NCBI RefSeq assembly: GCF_027579695.1 | Contig: NC_083592.1 | Coordinates: 37,983,714 to 38,047,713, forward strand | DNA: 64,000 bases | DNA from: Neoarius graeffei | Lineage: Eukaryota > Chordata > Actinopteri > Siluriformes > Ariidae | Direction of reading: 5' to 3' | Part shown: one piece after another, positions 35,705-46,174 of the stretch | Position numbering within the stretch: position 1 is the first letter of the stretch | Layout: every line of letters begins with the position of its first letter | Notes under the pieces: generated by a model | Seen by the model: the letters and a program-made list of their open reading frames with translations, nothing else | What the model was told of the DNA's origin: nothing | Database searches by the model: none | Program-made: the position numbers and the translations under genes

Positions 35705-36034
35705 ATGGATCAATTTCAACCGACGGACTACACGGCTCATTTTTCTAATGAACAGATAACTAGATATATGTCTAAAATAAACGACCTATAGATTAGTGAC
35801 CCTTATCGATTACCGGACGTAGTTTTCACGACCGTGTCAGTGGATATTGAAATGCCAGAAGTGGAATACCCAGGTGTGTATAATTACCTCATTAACTTTC
35901 CCTCGCTGTTCAGTGGTGAAGCACTGCGTGCTTATAAATCTCTGGACAGTTATCTTTACAGACATTCAGGATTTGTCAGCCGCCCTCAGATGTGGCATCT
36001 TGTAAACAAGAAAATAACAATCCTCATTGGACGG
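35705..36034 (+). pseudogene. Partner-protein first exon (copy 2), one nonsense codon
   Basis: 110 codons from MDQFQPTDYTAHF to KITILIGR, ending at a consensus donor (CGG/GTAAGT). Codon 29 is TAG where the sister copy at 49,641 has CAG. Recognisable parts: SDPYRLPD, EYPGVYNYLINFPSLFSGEA and LRAYKSLDSY. Family members known to me continue into a SWIM zinc finger and a YqaJ-type nuclease; neither is present here. Confidence 0.65.
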
Positions 36035-36187
36035 GTAAGTCACTTAAGTATTGTGTACTAGTACTGATACTAGATATATCAGTAGTATCTAGTATAGCAC
36101 TGACCAGCCGATTATGGTTGAATATTTTATATTATCAGTTAGATCAAGTATCAGTAGTCTATCACTATTACCGTATATATGGTATAC

Positions 36188-36306
36188 CTGATAGCAGCAA
36201 TCCATTTTGCATGCCTATCAGGGTCCCGTGGCAGCCTATGAAACTTTCTTCCCAATTTCTGACCTCTCCTGTTGTGGCATTTATATGCCATACAGCTCTC
36301 CGGCAT
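36188..36306 (-). pseudogene. THAP-domain first exon (copy 2)
   Basis: Begins MPESCMAYKCHNRRG. Cys5 and Cys10 form the first half of the C2CH site. FHRLPRDPDRHAKWIAAIR contains the conserved LP and Trp. It ends at ATCAG/GTATAC. The C-terminal Cys-x2-His half would lie in the next exon, which is deleted. Confidence 0.7.
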
Positions 36307-36454
36307 TGTGGCACGATAATATTTGCAGATTTGGGCGAAAAACAATGAAAGTCAGTGTCGGTAAATTGCGATGGCGGAAATATGGCGTTTGACCGACAAG
36401 ATGGCGTCTGTTTACAATCTGGATCGGCTCTGACGTCACATGCAAGTGGACTAT

Positions 36455-36815
36455 AAATTCAATGAAATCCTAAAAACAGCCCTTCTTAAATATCACCCAT
36501 GTTAAGTTTTAAAGAAATGTGAACATTAATTTTTGATTTAAATGAAAGTTTCTATCTGTCTATTGTCCATTTATATGTTTTGTTTTGTTGAATGGAATTT
36601 CCTGCTATAATGCCTCTAGCTGTAACTCTCAAAATGCAGCGTATGTTTTGTGTTGCATTATGAATTGTGTTTTGACACATTTTCAGTAAATTTAGCACGC
36701 AATAGTGTGCAAAACCGAAAGCTCAAAGTGCTCACACGCAGTGTTCACATACTTGCATGAAGTTCACGTCTGATTTCATGCGCCTCTGGTACAGCAGGTA
36801 TCAACTGCTATGTGT
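36455..36815. other. Intergenic DNA
   Basis: AT-rich; nothing recognised. Confidence 0.4.
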
Positions 36816-37207
36816 GATGCACCCATGGGCGTAAAAATGCGTATGGATGGTATGGACGCATCCATACCAATATTCAGCTCAGTTTAAAATGTCCATACCA
36901 TTTTTGAATGGAGAAGCCGCGATGCGGGAAACGCTGAATAAAAACACCAAACGCAGTATCGCTTCCAGCTGATTTTCAGTTGTGAACAGACCTCTCAAAG
37001 ACGGCTGACTATTGGTGGGGACAAGTAAAAAAGCTTTATGAAGCTTTGATTGGCCCACCTCCCATTGCCTTGACGTTGCTATGGTTTTTTGTTGTCATTG
37101 GCTGTAAGCAGTAGCAAGCGGTAAAATCAGCATCCAGCTCGCTGCTACAGCAAAACAGCACACAGGCAGTGATGTCGGGCAATAAAAGAAAATGTAAGGA
37201 GGACGTT

Positions 37208-37213
<6 letters not shown>

Positions 37214-37276
<63 letters not shown>
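37214..37276. repeat. (CA)n microsatellite
   Basis: About 62 bp of CA inside the hAT element. Confidence 0.95.
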
Positions 37277-37278
<2 letters not shown>

Positions 37279-37752
37279 TAAATGCTTGTAGGTAATGCTA
37301 AATGTTTACTTATATTTACTTTTTTCTTGCTCATTGTTTGCATGTATATGCATATGTATATATGCATGTGTATATGCATATGTATGTAACCTCTGCAATA
37401 AAATGTGAAAATGTAAAAATGTGAAACAATTGTCACTTAACCCTTTCAACTTAATGAATAAACATTTTTGCAAAATGCACTACAACTACCAAAACTCTTC
37501 ACACTCTACCACCCATACCTACATTACTTCCAGATTCTAAAATTGTAGTAACTCAAAAGGAAGCACATGATGTTTCAAATGTGTGAAAATAGTAAAAGTT
37601 GTGTGAAAATGAAGCAGCAGCACATAATTTTGATTGATTGTGTTGTTGTATTTTGGGTAGGCCATCCACTACAGCGAAATTCACAGTAACTTCAATGTCC
37701 ACTTTCTCTGTGTGATAATGTATTCCCCGTATACATGCAGATGTTAGCCTAA

Positions 37753-38480
37753 GGTGGGGTTTACATTAGACCGTATCAGCGTATCAGATTAACGTTTTTA
37801 AAAACGATTAGCGTGCACACAGCAACGCCAATACACGATTCGCGTGCACACAGCAGCGCCAATACACGGATACGCTAATCACATGACTAATTCGGCACGG
37901 AAGTTGAAATGTGTCAGTGCGGCTCATCGCTTCCTCCTCAGCGGCTGCGCTCCAAATCACTCCGCCCTGAACAGCGAGTGCCCTCTGGAGGGTGCGCACT
38001 CCGGCCCTGCGCAGCTCACAGAGCGCACGAGTGGAGTGCACGAGCAGTGATTCGGGACTGAGCCACTGTGCGCAAGTCACTTACCACTTGCAAGTGGAAG
38101 GATGGCAAGCCTAAAGACCATCATAACTACACAATGGGCAGTATTTGCATCAGTATTTGCAGTATTTTCATACTTTTATACTCTTTAATGAAAGGTGATA
38201 CAAGGCGGAAGTCCGCGCCGTTTTTTAGCAGTCGTGTCACATGACCAACGCCAGCGAATCAGGAAGGTGGATGTCACAGTGACGTTGTCCAATGACGACG
38301 CCAGCTAGAGCTCAGCACAGCGTATCCGCGTACTCTCAATGTTTACACAGCACCGGATCAGACACGATCTGGATTGAATACGTGGACCCTGGCGGATTCC
38401 CGTTTCCCGGCGTTTTAATGTAAACGGACAGTGCATCCGCGAAGAAAACGAGACAGATACGGTCTAATGTAAACTTGGCC
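37753..38480 (+). mobile_element. Harbinger-like MITE, copy 3
   Basis: The ends GGTGGGGTTTACATTAGACC and GGTCTAATGTAAACTTGGCC are flanked by TAA on both sides (37,750-37,752 and 38,481-38,483). It is 728 bp, a little longer than the other copies because a CACGATTCGCGTGCACACAGC block is repeated near the left end. Confidence 0.87.
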
Positions 38481-38656
38481 TAAGTCTAAGACTAAGTGTA
38501 CCTGGTGCTAAAAATCAAAATAACACAAAGGAATGGACAACCAATCATTTGTACAGTGTAGGCCACATTTCGTGCGACAACCATGGCGCACTGGGGCGCT
38601 TGGCCAAATTATGTCCCCACCAATATCAACACCGTTTTTACGCCCTTGGATGCACC

Positions 38657-39353
38657 TCTCATCTTTGTAGAAAAAAATGTTTCAGAAATGTGTCTAGTGT
38701 AAACTCACCTATAATCTCATCTTACCTATTAGTTTTACTGTAGTTATTAAATAATTCAGAGCAAATTTTGTATATGCTTTAAAATGGTTAAAAAATACAA
38801 ATAAGTGTTTGAGATTTGAAGTAAATATCAATCTAACCTTTTCAATTAGATTTATTTCAGTTCAAGCAGACATGTGCAAGTGCTATGTATTCTGCTTGAC
38901 ACTTGAGTGTCAGAGCATGCTCTTGGGCTATGAGCCAAGTCAAATATGCAGAAAATTACAAGAACTCACGGCAAGAGCTCAGGTCAATCTGACACAGTCT
39001 CACCTTCTTAAGCAAGTGTCTGTGCATGAAATTGAATCTCGCACTCAATCCGCACTGGAACACTCTCTCACCTCTCTTCCCTCACCTGGGTAATAAAGTG
39101 GCACATTTATATGCACTTCATTGCCACTCTAAATTTGTGAGTTCCTCAAGGCATTATAGGATACATAGTAGTAATAGGACAAGGTAGTGGATTCCCGAGC
39201 AATCCATATGGGACTGAACTCACAAATTTACAGCGGCTGTATTCCAGAGATATCCGAATTAAAATTCTACTTGTTAGTCAATGGAAAAAACTAAAACTAA
39301 GCACAAAGTTATGTTTCTAATCATTTACTAGTTTGTAGATTTGGATGTTAGTG
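38657..39353. other. Intergenic DNA
   Basis: A 94-codon open frame at 38,809-39,093 has no recognisable features. No repeat ends were seen. Confidence 0.4.
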
Positions 39354-39374
39354 CTGTTATAGACACCATTATAT

Positions 39375-39960
39375 CTTCTTTCTTCTTCTTCTTCTTTTGG
39401 CTGCTCCCGATTAGGGGTCGCCACAGCAGATCTTTCGTCTCCATTGCTCCCTGTCTTCTGCATCATTCTCTACCACTCCTGCCACTTTCATGTCCTCTCT
39501 CACCACATCCATGTATCTCCTCTTTGGCCTTCCTTGCTTTCGTTTGCCTGGCAGCTCCATCCTCAACATTCTCCTTCCAATATGCTCTGCATCTCTTCTC
39601 AGGATGTGCCCATACCATCTCAGTCTCATCTCTCTTACAGTAGCTTAATTCCCAAGCTCGCCACATGTGCTGTCCCTCTGATGTGCTCGTTCCTTATCCT
39701 GTCCAACCTCCCATCGCAAACCTTAACATCCTCAACTCCGCCACCTCCAACTTTGCCTCCTGTCTCTTCGTTAAGGGTACGGTCTCCAATCCATACATCA
39801 CAGCTGGTCTCACTACTGTCTTATACATCTTACCTTTCACTTTTGCTGGGACTTTCCGATCACAAATGACTCCCGAAATCCTTCTCCAACTGCTCCACCC
39901 TGCCTGCACTCTCTTTCTCACCTCACTATCGCAGCCCCCATTTTCCTGCACAGTTGACCC
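39375..39960 (-). mobile_element. 5'-truncated RTE LINE, 3' end, with 21-bp target duplication
   Basis: The reverse strand begins GGGGTCAACTGTGCAGG, which matches 5,268-5,336 of the other RTE copy, and then continues through the coding end to a tail GACCCCTAATCGGGAGCAGCC plus (GAA)n. A perfect 21-bp duplication lies at 39,354-39,374 and 39,961-39,981 (starts CTGTTATAGACACC). This proves an independent target-primed insertion. Confidence 0.93.
39411..39951 (-). pseudogene. RTE ORF C-terminal region, frameshifted
   Basis: Reads QENGGCDSEVRKRVQAGWSS, then GVICDRKVPAKVKGKMYKTV and RPAVMYGLETVPLTKRQEAK, then after one frameshift RLRWYGHILRRDAEHIGRRM and GRPKRRYMDVVREDMK. These are the typical last domains of RTE/BovB proteins (YGSETW-like and GRPKxRW motifs). 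Confidence 0.85.
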
Positions 39961-39981
39961 CTGTTATAGACACCATTATAT

Positions 39982-40569
39982 GACAAAACAAAATGACAAA
40001 ATTTTAAATAAAGTCGAAGTTAGTTCTGTTATGAGACAGATTTTATTTGTGATGCACTGGTGAGAATAACTGAAAAGAATCCTGTGAAAAATTATTGTGC
40101 TGGATCACTGATGCTTTGACGGCATTAGGCCGCTTATGATGATTGATGGCATCATGAATTTTGTGAATTACCAGGATATTTCTGCACAATAACTTGATTG
40201 CCTTTGTCATGGTTCATACTAACAAGCCAAACATCAACGCATTGATTAAAGCAATGGAAAATCAATGATTTGCAACGATCATCTGGGTCTTTGAGATTGA
40301 ACAGAATAACTGTCTCAAATGAAAAGGGAAGTCTACAGGGACAACAATGTAAAGGAGGTGGGCCAGGAACCCTCTACGACCTAGTCATTTTTTATTTTCT
40401 CATAAACAGGCATTATTAAATATAACATTTGATTTTGAAACCAATTTTTTAATGAAAAAGCAATTTGTAGTTTAAAAAAAGGTTTGAGTACATATTGTGT
40501 ATGCTTGAGCAAAAGGTATTTTATGTATTCATTTTTGCTCATTTTCATGAAAGGTGCCAATAATTAGAA
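39982..40569. other. Intergenic DNA
   Basis: AT-rich; nothing recognised. Confidence 0.4.
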
Positions 40570-40970
40570 ACTATACACTAAGCAGCCACTTTATTTGGTA
40601 CACCCATACACCTGCTGTGTTATGCAGTTCTCTAATCAGCCGACCCCTTGACAGCAGCACAATGCATCAAATCATGCAGATACAAATCAAGAGCTTCAGT
40701 TACCGTTCACTTCAAACATCAGAATGGGAAAAATTGTGATCTCAAAGTGTGACTTTCTTTCACTGTGGCAAGGGTGTTGGTTTGAGCCAGATGGACTGGT
40801 TTGAGTATTTCAGAAACTGCTGATCTCCTGGGGTTTTCACACACAACAGTCTGTAGAGTTTACACAGAATGGTGCGAAAAACAAAAAAGCATTGAGTGAG
40901 CGACAGTTCTGTGGGTGGAAGTGTCTTGTTGATTAGAGAGGTCAGAGGAAAATGGCCAGATTGGTTCAAG
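40570..40970. mobile_element. DNA-transposon end fragment
   Basis: CTATACACTAAGCAGCCACT followed by TTATTTGGTACACCC, and the body through GAAACTGCTGATCTCCTGGG, is a widespread teleost DNA-transposon family. Only one end is present; a SINE follows where the remainder should be. Confidence 0.6.
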
Positions 40971-40971
40971 C

Positions 40972-41342
40972 ATGTTGGTATAGTGGTTAGCACTGTCGCC
41001 TCACAGCAAGAAGGTTCTGGGTTCGAGCCCAGCGGCCGGCGAGGGCCTTTCTGTGTGGAGTTTGCATGTTCTCCCAGTGTCTGCGTGGGTTTCCTCTGGG
41101 TGCTCCGGTTTCCCCCACAGTCCAAAGACATGCAGTTAGGTTAACATGGGGCGGCCTTGGGCTGAAGTGCCCTTGAGCAAGGTACCTGACCCCTGACTGC
41201 TCCCCGGGCGCTGTAGTGTGGCTGCCCAATGCTCTGGGTGTGTGTGCGTGTTTTCACTGCTTCAGATGGGTTAAATGCAGAGGATGAATTTCACTGTGCT
41301 TGAAGTGTGCATGTGACAAATAAAGGTTTCTTCTTCTTCTAA
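40972..41342 (+). mobile_element. SINE type B, head truncated
   Basis: Begins inside the A box (GTTGGTATAGTGGTTAGC) and has the B box and core. The tail switches to GGGGCGGCCTTGGGCTGAAG, CACTGCTTCAGATGGGTTAA and ACAAATAAAGG plus (TTC)n. Confidence 0.88.
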
Positions 41343-41357
41343 GCTGCCAGGAAGGAT

Positions 41358-41725
41358 ATCCATCCATCCATTATCTGTAGCCGCTTATCCTGTTCTACAG
41401 GGTCGCAGGCAAGCTGGACCCTATCCCAGCTGACTATGGGTGAGAGGCGGGGTACATCCTGGACAAGTCACCAGGTCATCACAGGGCTGACACATAGACA
41501 CAAACAACAATTCACACTCACATTCACACCTACGGTCAATTTAGAGCCACCAAGTAGCCTAACCTGCATGTCTTTGGACTGTGGGGGAAACCGGAGCACC
41601 CGGAGGAAACCCACGCAGACACGAGGAGAACATGCAAACTCCACACAGAAAGGCCCTCGTTGGCCACTGGGCTCGAACCCAGGACCTCCTTGCTGTGAGG
41701 CGACACCACCGTGCCACCAGAAAAG
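41358..41725 (-). mobile_element. SINE type A variant, minus strand, (CCAT)n tail
   Basis: An inverted SINE with a short ATCC tail. The head is shortened (GTGAGGCGACACCACCGTGCC), lacking the GCTAACCACTA part of the A-box region. Confidence 0.88.
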
Positions 41726-41731
41726 ATATAG

Positions 41732-42102
41732 TCTCATCTCATCTCATTATCTCTAGCTGCTTTATCCTGTTCTACAGGGTTGCAGGCAAGCTGGAGCCTA
41801 TCCCAGCTGACTACGGGCGAAAGGCGGGGTACACCCTGGACAAGTCGCCAGGTCATCACAGGGCTGACACATAGACACAGACAACCATTCACACTCACAT
41901 TCACACCTACGGTCAATTTAGAGTCACCAGTTAACCTAACCTGCATGTCTTTGGACTGTGGGGGAAACCGGAGCACCCAGAGGAAACCCACGCGGACACG
42001 GGGAGAACATGCAAACTCCCCACAGAAAGGCCCTCGTCGGCCGTTGGGCTCGAACCCAGGACCTTCTTGCTGTAAGGCGACACCACTGTGCCACCAGAAA
42101 AG
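41732..42102 (-). mobile_element. SINE type A, minus strand
   Basis: Abuts the previous SINE through the same AAAAGATATAGT junction sequence and has the same shortened head. Its 3' two-thirds form the start of the tandem duplication. Confidence 0.88.
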
Positions 42103-42713
42103 ATATAGTAACTCATATAATCACTCTTTACAACCGTGGTGAGCAGAAAAGCATCTCAGCATCCAACAGCAGAAGAACACATTGGGTTCCACTCCTGCCA
42201 GCCAAGAACATGTTCTTATTAAAATAGCCAGCGAGTGTATATTTACATTGGATTGAAATTGTTAGAATCACTAATATAGGCCAGGTCATCACAGGGCTGA
42301 CACATAGACACAGACAACCATTCACACTCACATTCACACCTACGGTCAATTTAGAGCCACCAGTTAACCTAACCTGCATGTCTTTGGACTGTGGGGGAAA
42401 CCGGAGCACCCGGAGGAAACCCACGCAGACACGGGGAGAACATGCAAACTCCACATAGAAAGGCCCTCGTCGGCCGTTGGGCTCGAACCCAGGACCTTCT
42501 TGCTGTAAGGCGACACCACCGTGCCGCCAGGAAAGATATAGTAACTCATATAATCACTCTTTACAACCGTGGTGAGCAGAAAAGCATCTCAGCATCCAAC
42601 AGCAGAAGAACACATTGGGTTCCACTCCTGCCAGCCAAGAACATGTTCTTATTAAAATGGCCGGCGAGTGTATATTTACATTGGATTGAAATTGTTAGAA
42701 TCACTAATATAGG
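41848..42713 (+). repeat. Tandem duplication, two 433-bp units
   Basis: Unit 1 (41,848-42,280) and unit 2 (42,281-42,713) both start CCAGGTCATCACAGGG within SINE sequence, pass through the SINE head and a unique part (CATCTCAGCATCCAACAGC...), and end AATATAGG. They differ at only a few bases, such as AATAGCCAGCG versus AATGGCCGGCG. The junction is SINE against unique DNA. Confidence 0.93.
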
Positions 42714-43139
42714 CTGTTTATAATTTCCTGGTTAATGTAACTCAATTTGAGGTCGATTTTTAAAACAACATCCATTTTAACCTCAAAAAAAAAATTGCCA
42801 GGATGTGCAAATATAGATTTTGTCATCATATTTTACTTGTTTTTGTATGACGGGCCAAATTTTAAATAATTAAATTAATACATTAAATAATTAATAAGTA
42901 ACAAAAAAAACAAACTATTTACTCTTACTTTCTGACTTGCTATCACGTGACGCTAATACACGAGCTTTAACTGAATGTTAGATCATTTCATTGCGACGCC
43001 GACGTTGCAGTTTACAGGGACATGATTGGCTGAAATCTGTGATCAGGGCTCAGAAGAGCCCGCCTATTACAGCAATAGCGCATTCCCATTCGCTGGAATG
43101 TGCTGTCAGTCAGAGGAAAAGCCCGCCTATCACGGTAAT
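42714..43139. other. Upstream region of tars1
   Basis: Becomes less AT-rich toward the gene. Contains an inverted CCAAT (ATTGGCTG, about 43,025) and two similar blocks GAGCCCGCCTATTAC and AAGCCCGCCTATCAC (about 43,056 and 43,119) that look like a short promoter-proximal duplication. Confidence 0.5.
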
Positions 43140-43148
43140 GTTGCATCA
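43140..43148 (+). promoter_or_regulatory. C/EBP-ATF (amino-acid response) type element
   Basis: GTTGCATCA, the reverse complement of TGATGCAAC, fits the CARE consensus TGATGxAAx bound by ATF4 with C/EBP partners. It lies 64 bp upstream of the TATA box and about 122 bp upstream of the start codon. Mammalian tRNA synthetase genes, TARS1 among them, are induced by ATF4 when amino acids are scarce, so the site is in a meaningful place. Binding is inferred only. Confidence 0.55.
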
Positions 43149-43150
43149 GC

Positions 43151-43155
43151 ATTGG
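43151..43155 (-). promoter_or_regulatory. Inverted CCAAT box
   Basis: ATTGG directly follows the CARE-like site, in the usual range for NF-Y near a start site. Confidence 0.5.
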
Positions 43156-43211
43156 TGGCTGTATCCGGGACGCGCTGTTTAATGTTGGTGCAGCTGAAGG
43201 GTCCAGAGCGC

Positions 43212-43218
43212 TATAAAA
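43212..43218 (+). promoter_or_regulatory. TATA box of tars1
   Basis: TATAAAA lies 58 bp before the ATG, predicting a start site near 43,242 and a very short 5' leader of about 28 nt. Confidence 0.6.
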
Positions 43219-43269
43219 GTATTACAAAAAGGGAGTATTTGTATTACTGGGTTATTTTATCATCTCATA

Positions 43270-43329
43270 ATGGCGGAAGAAGCCGTGACTGAGCATATGA
43301 AGGAGTTAAAAGTCAAAGAAGGGAAGCAG
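43270..43329 (+). CDS. tars1: Threonyl-tRNA synthetase, cytoplasmic, exon 1
   Basis: Twenty codons, MAEEAVTEHMKELKVKEGKQ, then GTAATG. The ATG has A at -3 and G at +4. This starts the N-terminal extension that only eukaryotic cytoplasmic ThrRS has; there is no mitochondrial presequence character. tars1 charges tRNA-Thr with threonine in the cytosol. Seven exons in the window total 761 coding bases (253 codons plus 2 bases). They align by eye with vertebrate TARS1 from the N-terminus into the editing domain. The rest of the editing domain, the class II catalytic core and the anticodon-binding domain must lie to the right of the window. Confidence 0.93.
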
Positions 43330-43696
43330 GTAATGTTATTTGTTAAAGCTAAGCAGCATAATGTGGCTAGCTTACCGGCTAACTAGCCTGCAGTCTGTCA
43401 TAATAGCATGCTGTTAGAGTCCTCATGCTAGTTCAGCTAACTATTGATAATTATTTGAACAGAATAAAAATAGCAACTAATTGTGCCTGTGGTGTAACTT
43501 CATAGCTAGATTTAGAGTTATTTATATTGTAATTCTAGCACGTTTTGGTCCATATAAGTATCTAAGCATCTTAAATAAAACCCGCATTAGTTGTTATTGT
43601 GATGAAAAACCAGCAGTCTGATCTGACTCATGATTCAGAAGGGAAGCATGTTTCATTTCCAGTCAGTCACTTTACTACCCTGTTCATCTGCTTCAG

Positions 43697-43777
43697 GACA
43701 AGACAGCAGACAGTGCTGGGAAAGATGGAGGGAAGAAGAAGAGCAAAGGAGCTGGAGACACAGGGGACAGAACTGAG
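43697..43777 (+). CDS. tars1: tars1 exon 2
   Basis: 27 codons with both junctions in phase 0 (CTTCAG/ and /GTAGGG). Codes for the lysine/glycine-rich linker DKTADSAGKDGGKKKSKGAG, comparable to the basic, low-complexity stretch in human TARS1. Such tails in eukaryotic synthetases usually help bind RNA or partner proteins. Intron 1 is short (367 bp) and apparently free of transposons. Confidence 0.93.
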
Positions 43778-43883
43778 GTAGGGAATGAATCACTTTCTGC
43801 CCCCAAACAAGAACTGCTGCCACATCATGACCTCATTGTGCTCGTATAGACGAGTCCGGTATTGAATATCGGCTCCGATTAGA

Positions 43884-44224
43884 TTTTAAGAAGAAGGCGG
43901 CTTTGTCACATGCACACTTCAAGCACAGTGAAATTCATCCTCTGCATTTAACCCATCTGAAGCAGTGCACACACACACACACACAGAGCAGTGGGCAGCC
44001 ACACTACAGCATCAGGGGTTCGGTACCTTGCTCAAGGGCACTTCAGCCCAAGGCTGCCCCACGTCAACCTAACTGCATGTCTTTGAACTGTGGGGGAAAC
44101 CCACGCAGACACGGGGAGAACATGCAAACTCCGTACAGAAAGGCCCTTGCTGGCTGCTGGGCTCGAACCCAGAACCTTTTTGCTGTGAGGCGACCGTGCT
44201 AACAACTTACACCACTGTGCTGCC
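43884..44224 (-). mobile_element. SINE type B, minus strand, in tars1 intron 2
   Basis: The inverted tail (TTTGTCACATGCACACTTCA, then ACCCATCTGAAGCAGTG) is followed by a (CA)n run, the shared core and a head ending CACTGTGCTGCC. Part of the core (GGAGCACCCGGAGG) is deleted. Confidence 0.88.
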
Positions 44225-44540
44225 TGGTTTTGAGTGAGTCAGAAATTATTTGGCATAATTTCTGACTCACTCATTATATTGACTTGCATGACACAGATCC
44301 TGCACGTGAACTCGTCTTGGAGCACTTTCGGATGTGATCGCTGAGACTGAACTTGCTTGGCTTTCACGCTGCACATGGTTAATCAAACCAAATCTTATTT
44401 CATGTATTCGCTAGTCAGGTAAACAAGACCTAAACGAATCCTTTCCCAAGTGCGCAAAGGAATCATCATAATAATTCTAGAATACAGAATTCTGTGTTCA
44501 TTCTGAACATCTGAGCACAGAATTCACATTGTGTAAAGAA
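44225..44540. other. tars1 intron 2 sequence between SINEs
   Basis: Contains a short imperfect palindrome (GTGAGTCAGAAATTATTTGG / ATTTCTGACTCAC). Nothing else recognised. Confidence 0.5.
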
Positions 44541-44885
44541 AAAAAGCACAACTTTATTCATCACACACTTGTGAAATTCCTCTCTGCATTTAACCCATCT
44601 GAAGCAGCAAACACACACATACCCAGAGCCGTGGGCAGCCATGCTAATAGCGCCCGGGGAACAGTTAGGAACCTCGCTCAAGGGCACCTCAGCCCAAGGC
44701 CGTCCCATATTAACCTAACCTGCATGTCTTTGGACTGTGGGGGAAACCGGAGCACCCGGAGGAAACCCACGCAGACATGGGGAGAACATGCAAACTCCAC
44801 ACAGAAAGGCCCCCGCTGGGCTCGAACCCAGAACCTTCTTGCTGTCAGGCAACCGTGCTAACCACTTACACCACCGTGCTACCTA
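44541..44885 (-). mobile_element. SINE type B, minus strand, in tars1 intron 2
   Basis: Same subtype as the previous one, with the inverted tail GCACAACTTTATTCATCACA. The core is more complete, including the GGAGCACCCGGAGG part. Confidence 0.88.
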
Positions 44886-45561
44886 GTAAATGGTTAGATA
44901 ACTTTGCAGTGTTTTTCTTACCATTATATTAGGGGGAGACCCGGTGCCCCCCCCGCCACACGTTTTAAGGTCCGAAGCAGGAAAAAAAACCAAACAAACC
45001 CCAACCCCTGCAGTTCTGTTTGTAAAAATTGTTCTAAAATAAATGTAAAGACTTAAATATGACTCCTTTAACTGTTTGTTCAGGTCCAAATGCTCTGTAA
45101 TAGGAGCTGTGGGGAGGAGTCCTGCAGGTGACCATCCTCATCCAGCACCCCACCCCCACCCACCCCCCCAAAAAAACAGTCAACTTAGGGGAAATACTGT
45201 TATGTATACTTGGTTTATATGATTTTGTGTTTCGCATCCAGCATTTATTTACTCCATTCTTTGGACAAAATCTCTCCCTCATATAGCATTTCTGCAGCAC
45301 TTCGGCTCTGTCCTTTTGTTTCAGTTTAGGAGCTCACGTTTATGTTTGGGTGCAGTTCTGGTCGATTCAGGGTTGAATTACTTTCTCGCAAAGTCACCCA
45401 TGCTAAAGTTTACTCGGGATCAAGACCACCTTGCTCAGACAGTCACTATGTATTTTGGTCTGCAGTGGAGTGATATATGCTTACAAATCTGTCATCAGTG
45501 GCTGTGGTTTAGAGCTGGAACGATATTTATTTAAATATTTGTTTATTATATTGGTATTGAG

Positions 45562-45928
45562 GGCGGCACGGTGGTGCAGTGGTTAGCGCTGTCGCCTCAC
45601 AGCAAGAAGGTCCGGGTTCGAGCCCCGTGGCCAGCGGGGGCCTTTCTGTGTGGAGTTTGCATGTTCTCCGCGTGGGTTTCCTCCGGGTACTCCGGTTTCC
45701 CCCACAGTCCAAAGACATGCAGGTTAGGTTAACTGGTGACTCTAAATTAACTGTAGGTGTTAATGTGAGTGTGATTGGTTGTCTGTGTCTATGTGTCAGT
45801 ACTGTGATGACCTGGCAACTTGTCCAGGGTGTACCCCGCCTTTCGCCCGTAGTCAGCTGGGATAGGCTTCAGCTTGCCTGCAACCCTGTAGAACAGGATA
45901 AAGCGGCTAGAGATGATGAGATGAGATC
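45562..45928 (+). mobile_element. SINE type A in tars1 intron 2
   Basis: Full element from GGCGGCACGGTGGTGCAG to AGAGATGATGAGATGAGAT, with a small deletion in the core (TTCTCCGCGTGGG). Confidence 0.9.
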
Positions 45929-46011
45929 TGGTGAATGCATTTTTTAACAATTATGTTAACTAACCGGCTCAGTCAAATACAAAACTATGTTGTACCAAAA
46001 ATCAAATGTGT

Positions 46012-46142
46012 AGTGATTAGCAATGTCACTTCACAGCAAGAAGGTTCTGGGTTCAAGCCCAGTGGCTGACGGGGGGGGCTTTTATGTGTGGAGTTTGCAT
46101 GTTCTCTCTCTTTGGGTGCTGTAGCATAACTGCCTGCTGTTC

Positions 46143-46174
<32 letters not shown>

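Larger units (their letters stand above)
35604..36452. mobile_element. ISL2EU-like element 2 (non-autonomous)
   Basis: The ends GGAGCTCTTGCAGTCACGTG and CACATGCAAGTGGACT pair imperfectly; a longer subterminal match (GTAAACAGMCGCCATCTTGT) strengthens the inverted repeat. AT flanks both sides (35,602-35,603 and 36,453-36,454). The left half codes for the partner-protein N-terminus on +, and the right half for a THAP exon on -. It sits 20 bp beyond the Tc1 relic. Confidence 0.7.
36824..38648. mobile_element. hAT-like element with nested MITE
   Basis: The inverted termini CATGGGCGTAAAAA and TTTTTACGCCCTTG are flanked by a perfect 8-bp duplication GATGCACC (36,816-36,823 and 38,649-38,656), the hAT hallmark. 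About 350 bp in, an ATG (37,170) opens MSGNKRKCKEDV, plausibly a transposase first exon, and runs into a CA repeat. The rest is non-coding and includes the Harbinger-like MITE. Confidence 0.85.

Noticed and set aside
42128..42723. Open frames reading SINE sequence (for example VRLTGDSKLTVGVNVSVN)
   Set aside because: The same peptide appears at every SINE copy in the window; it is a by-product of the SINE core.
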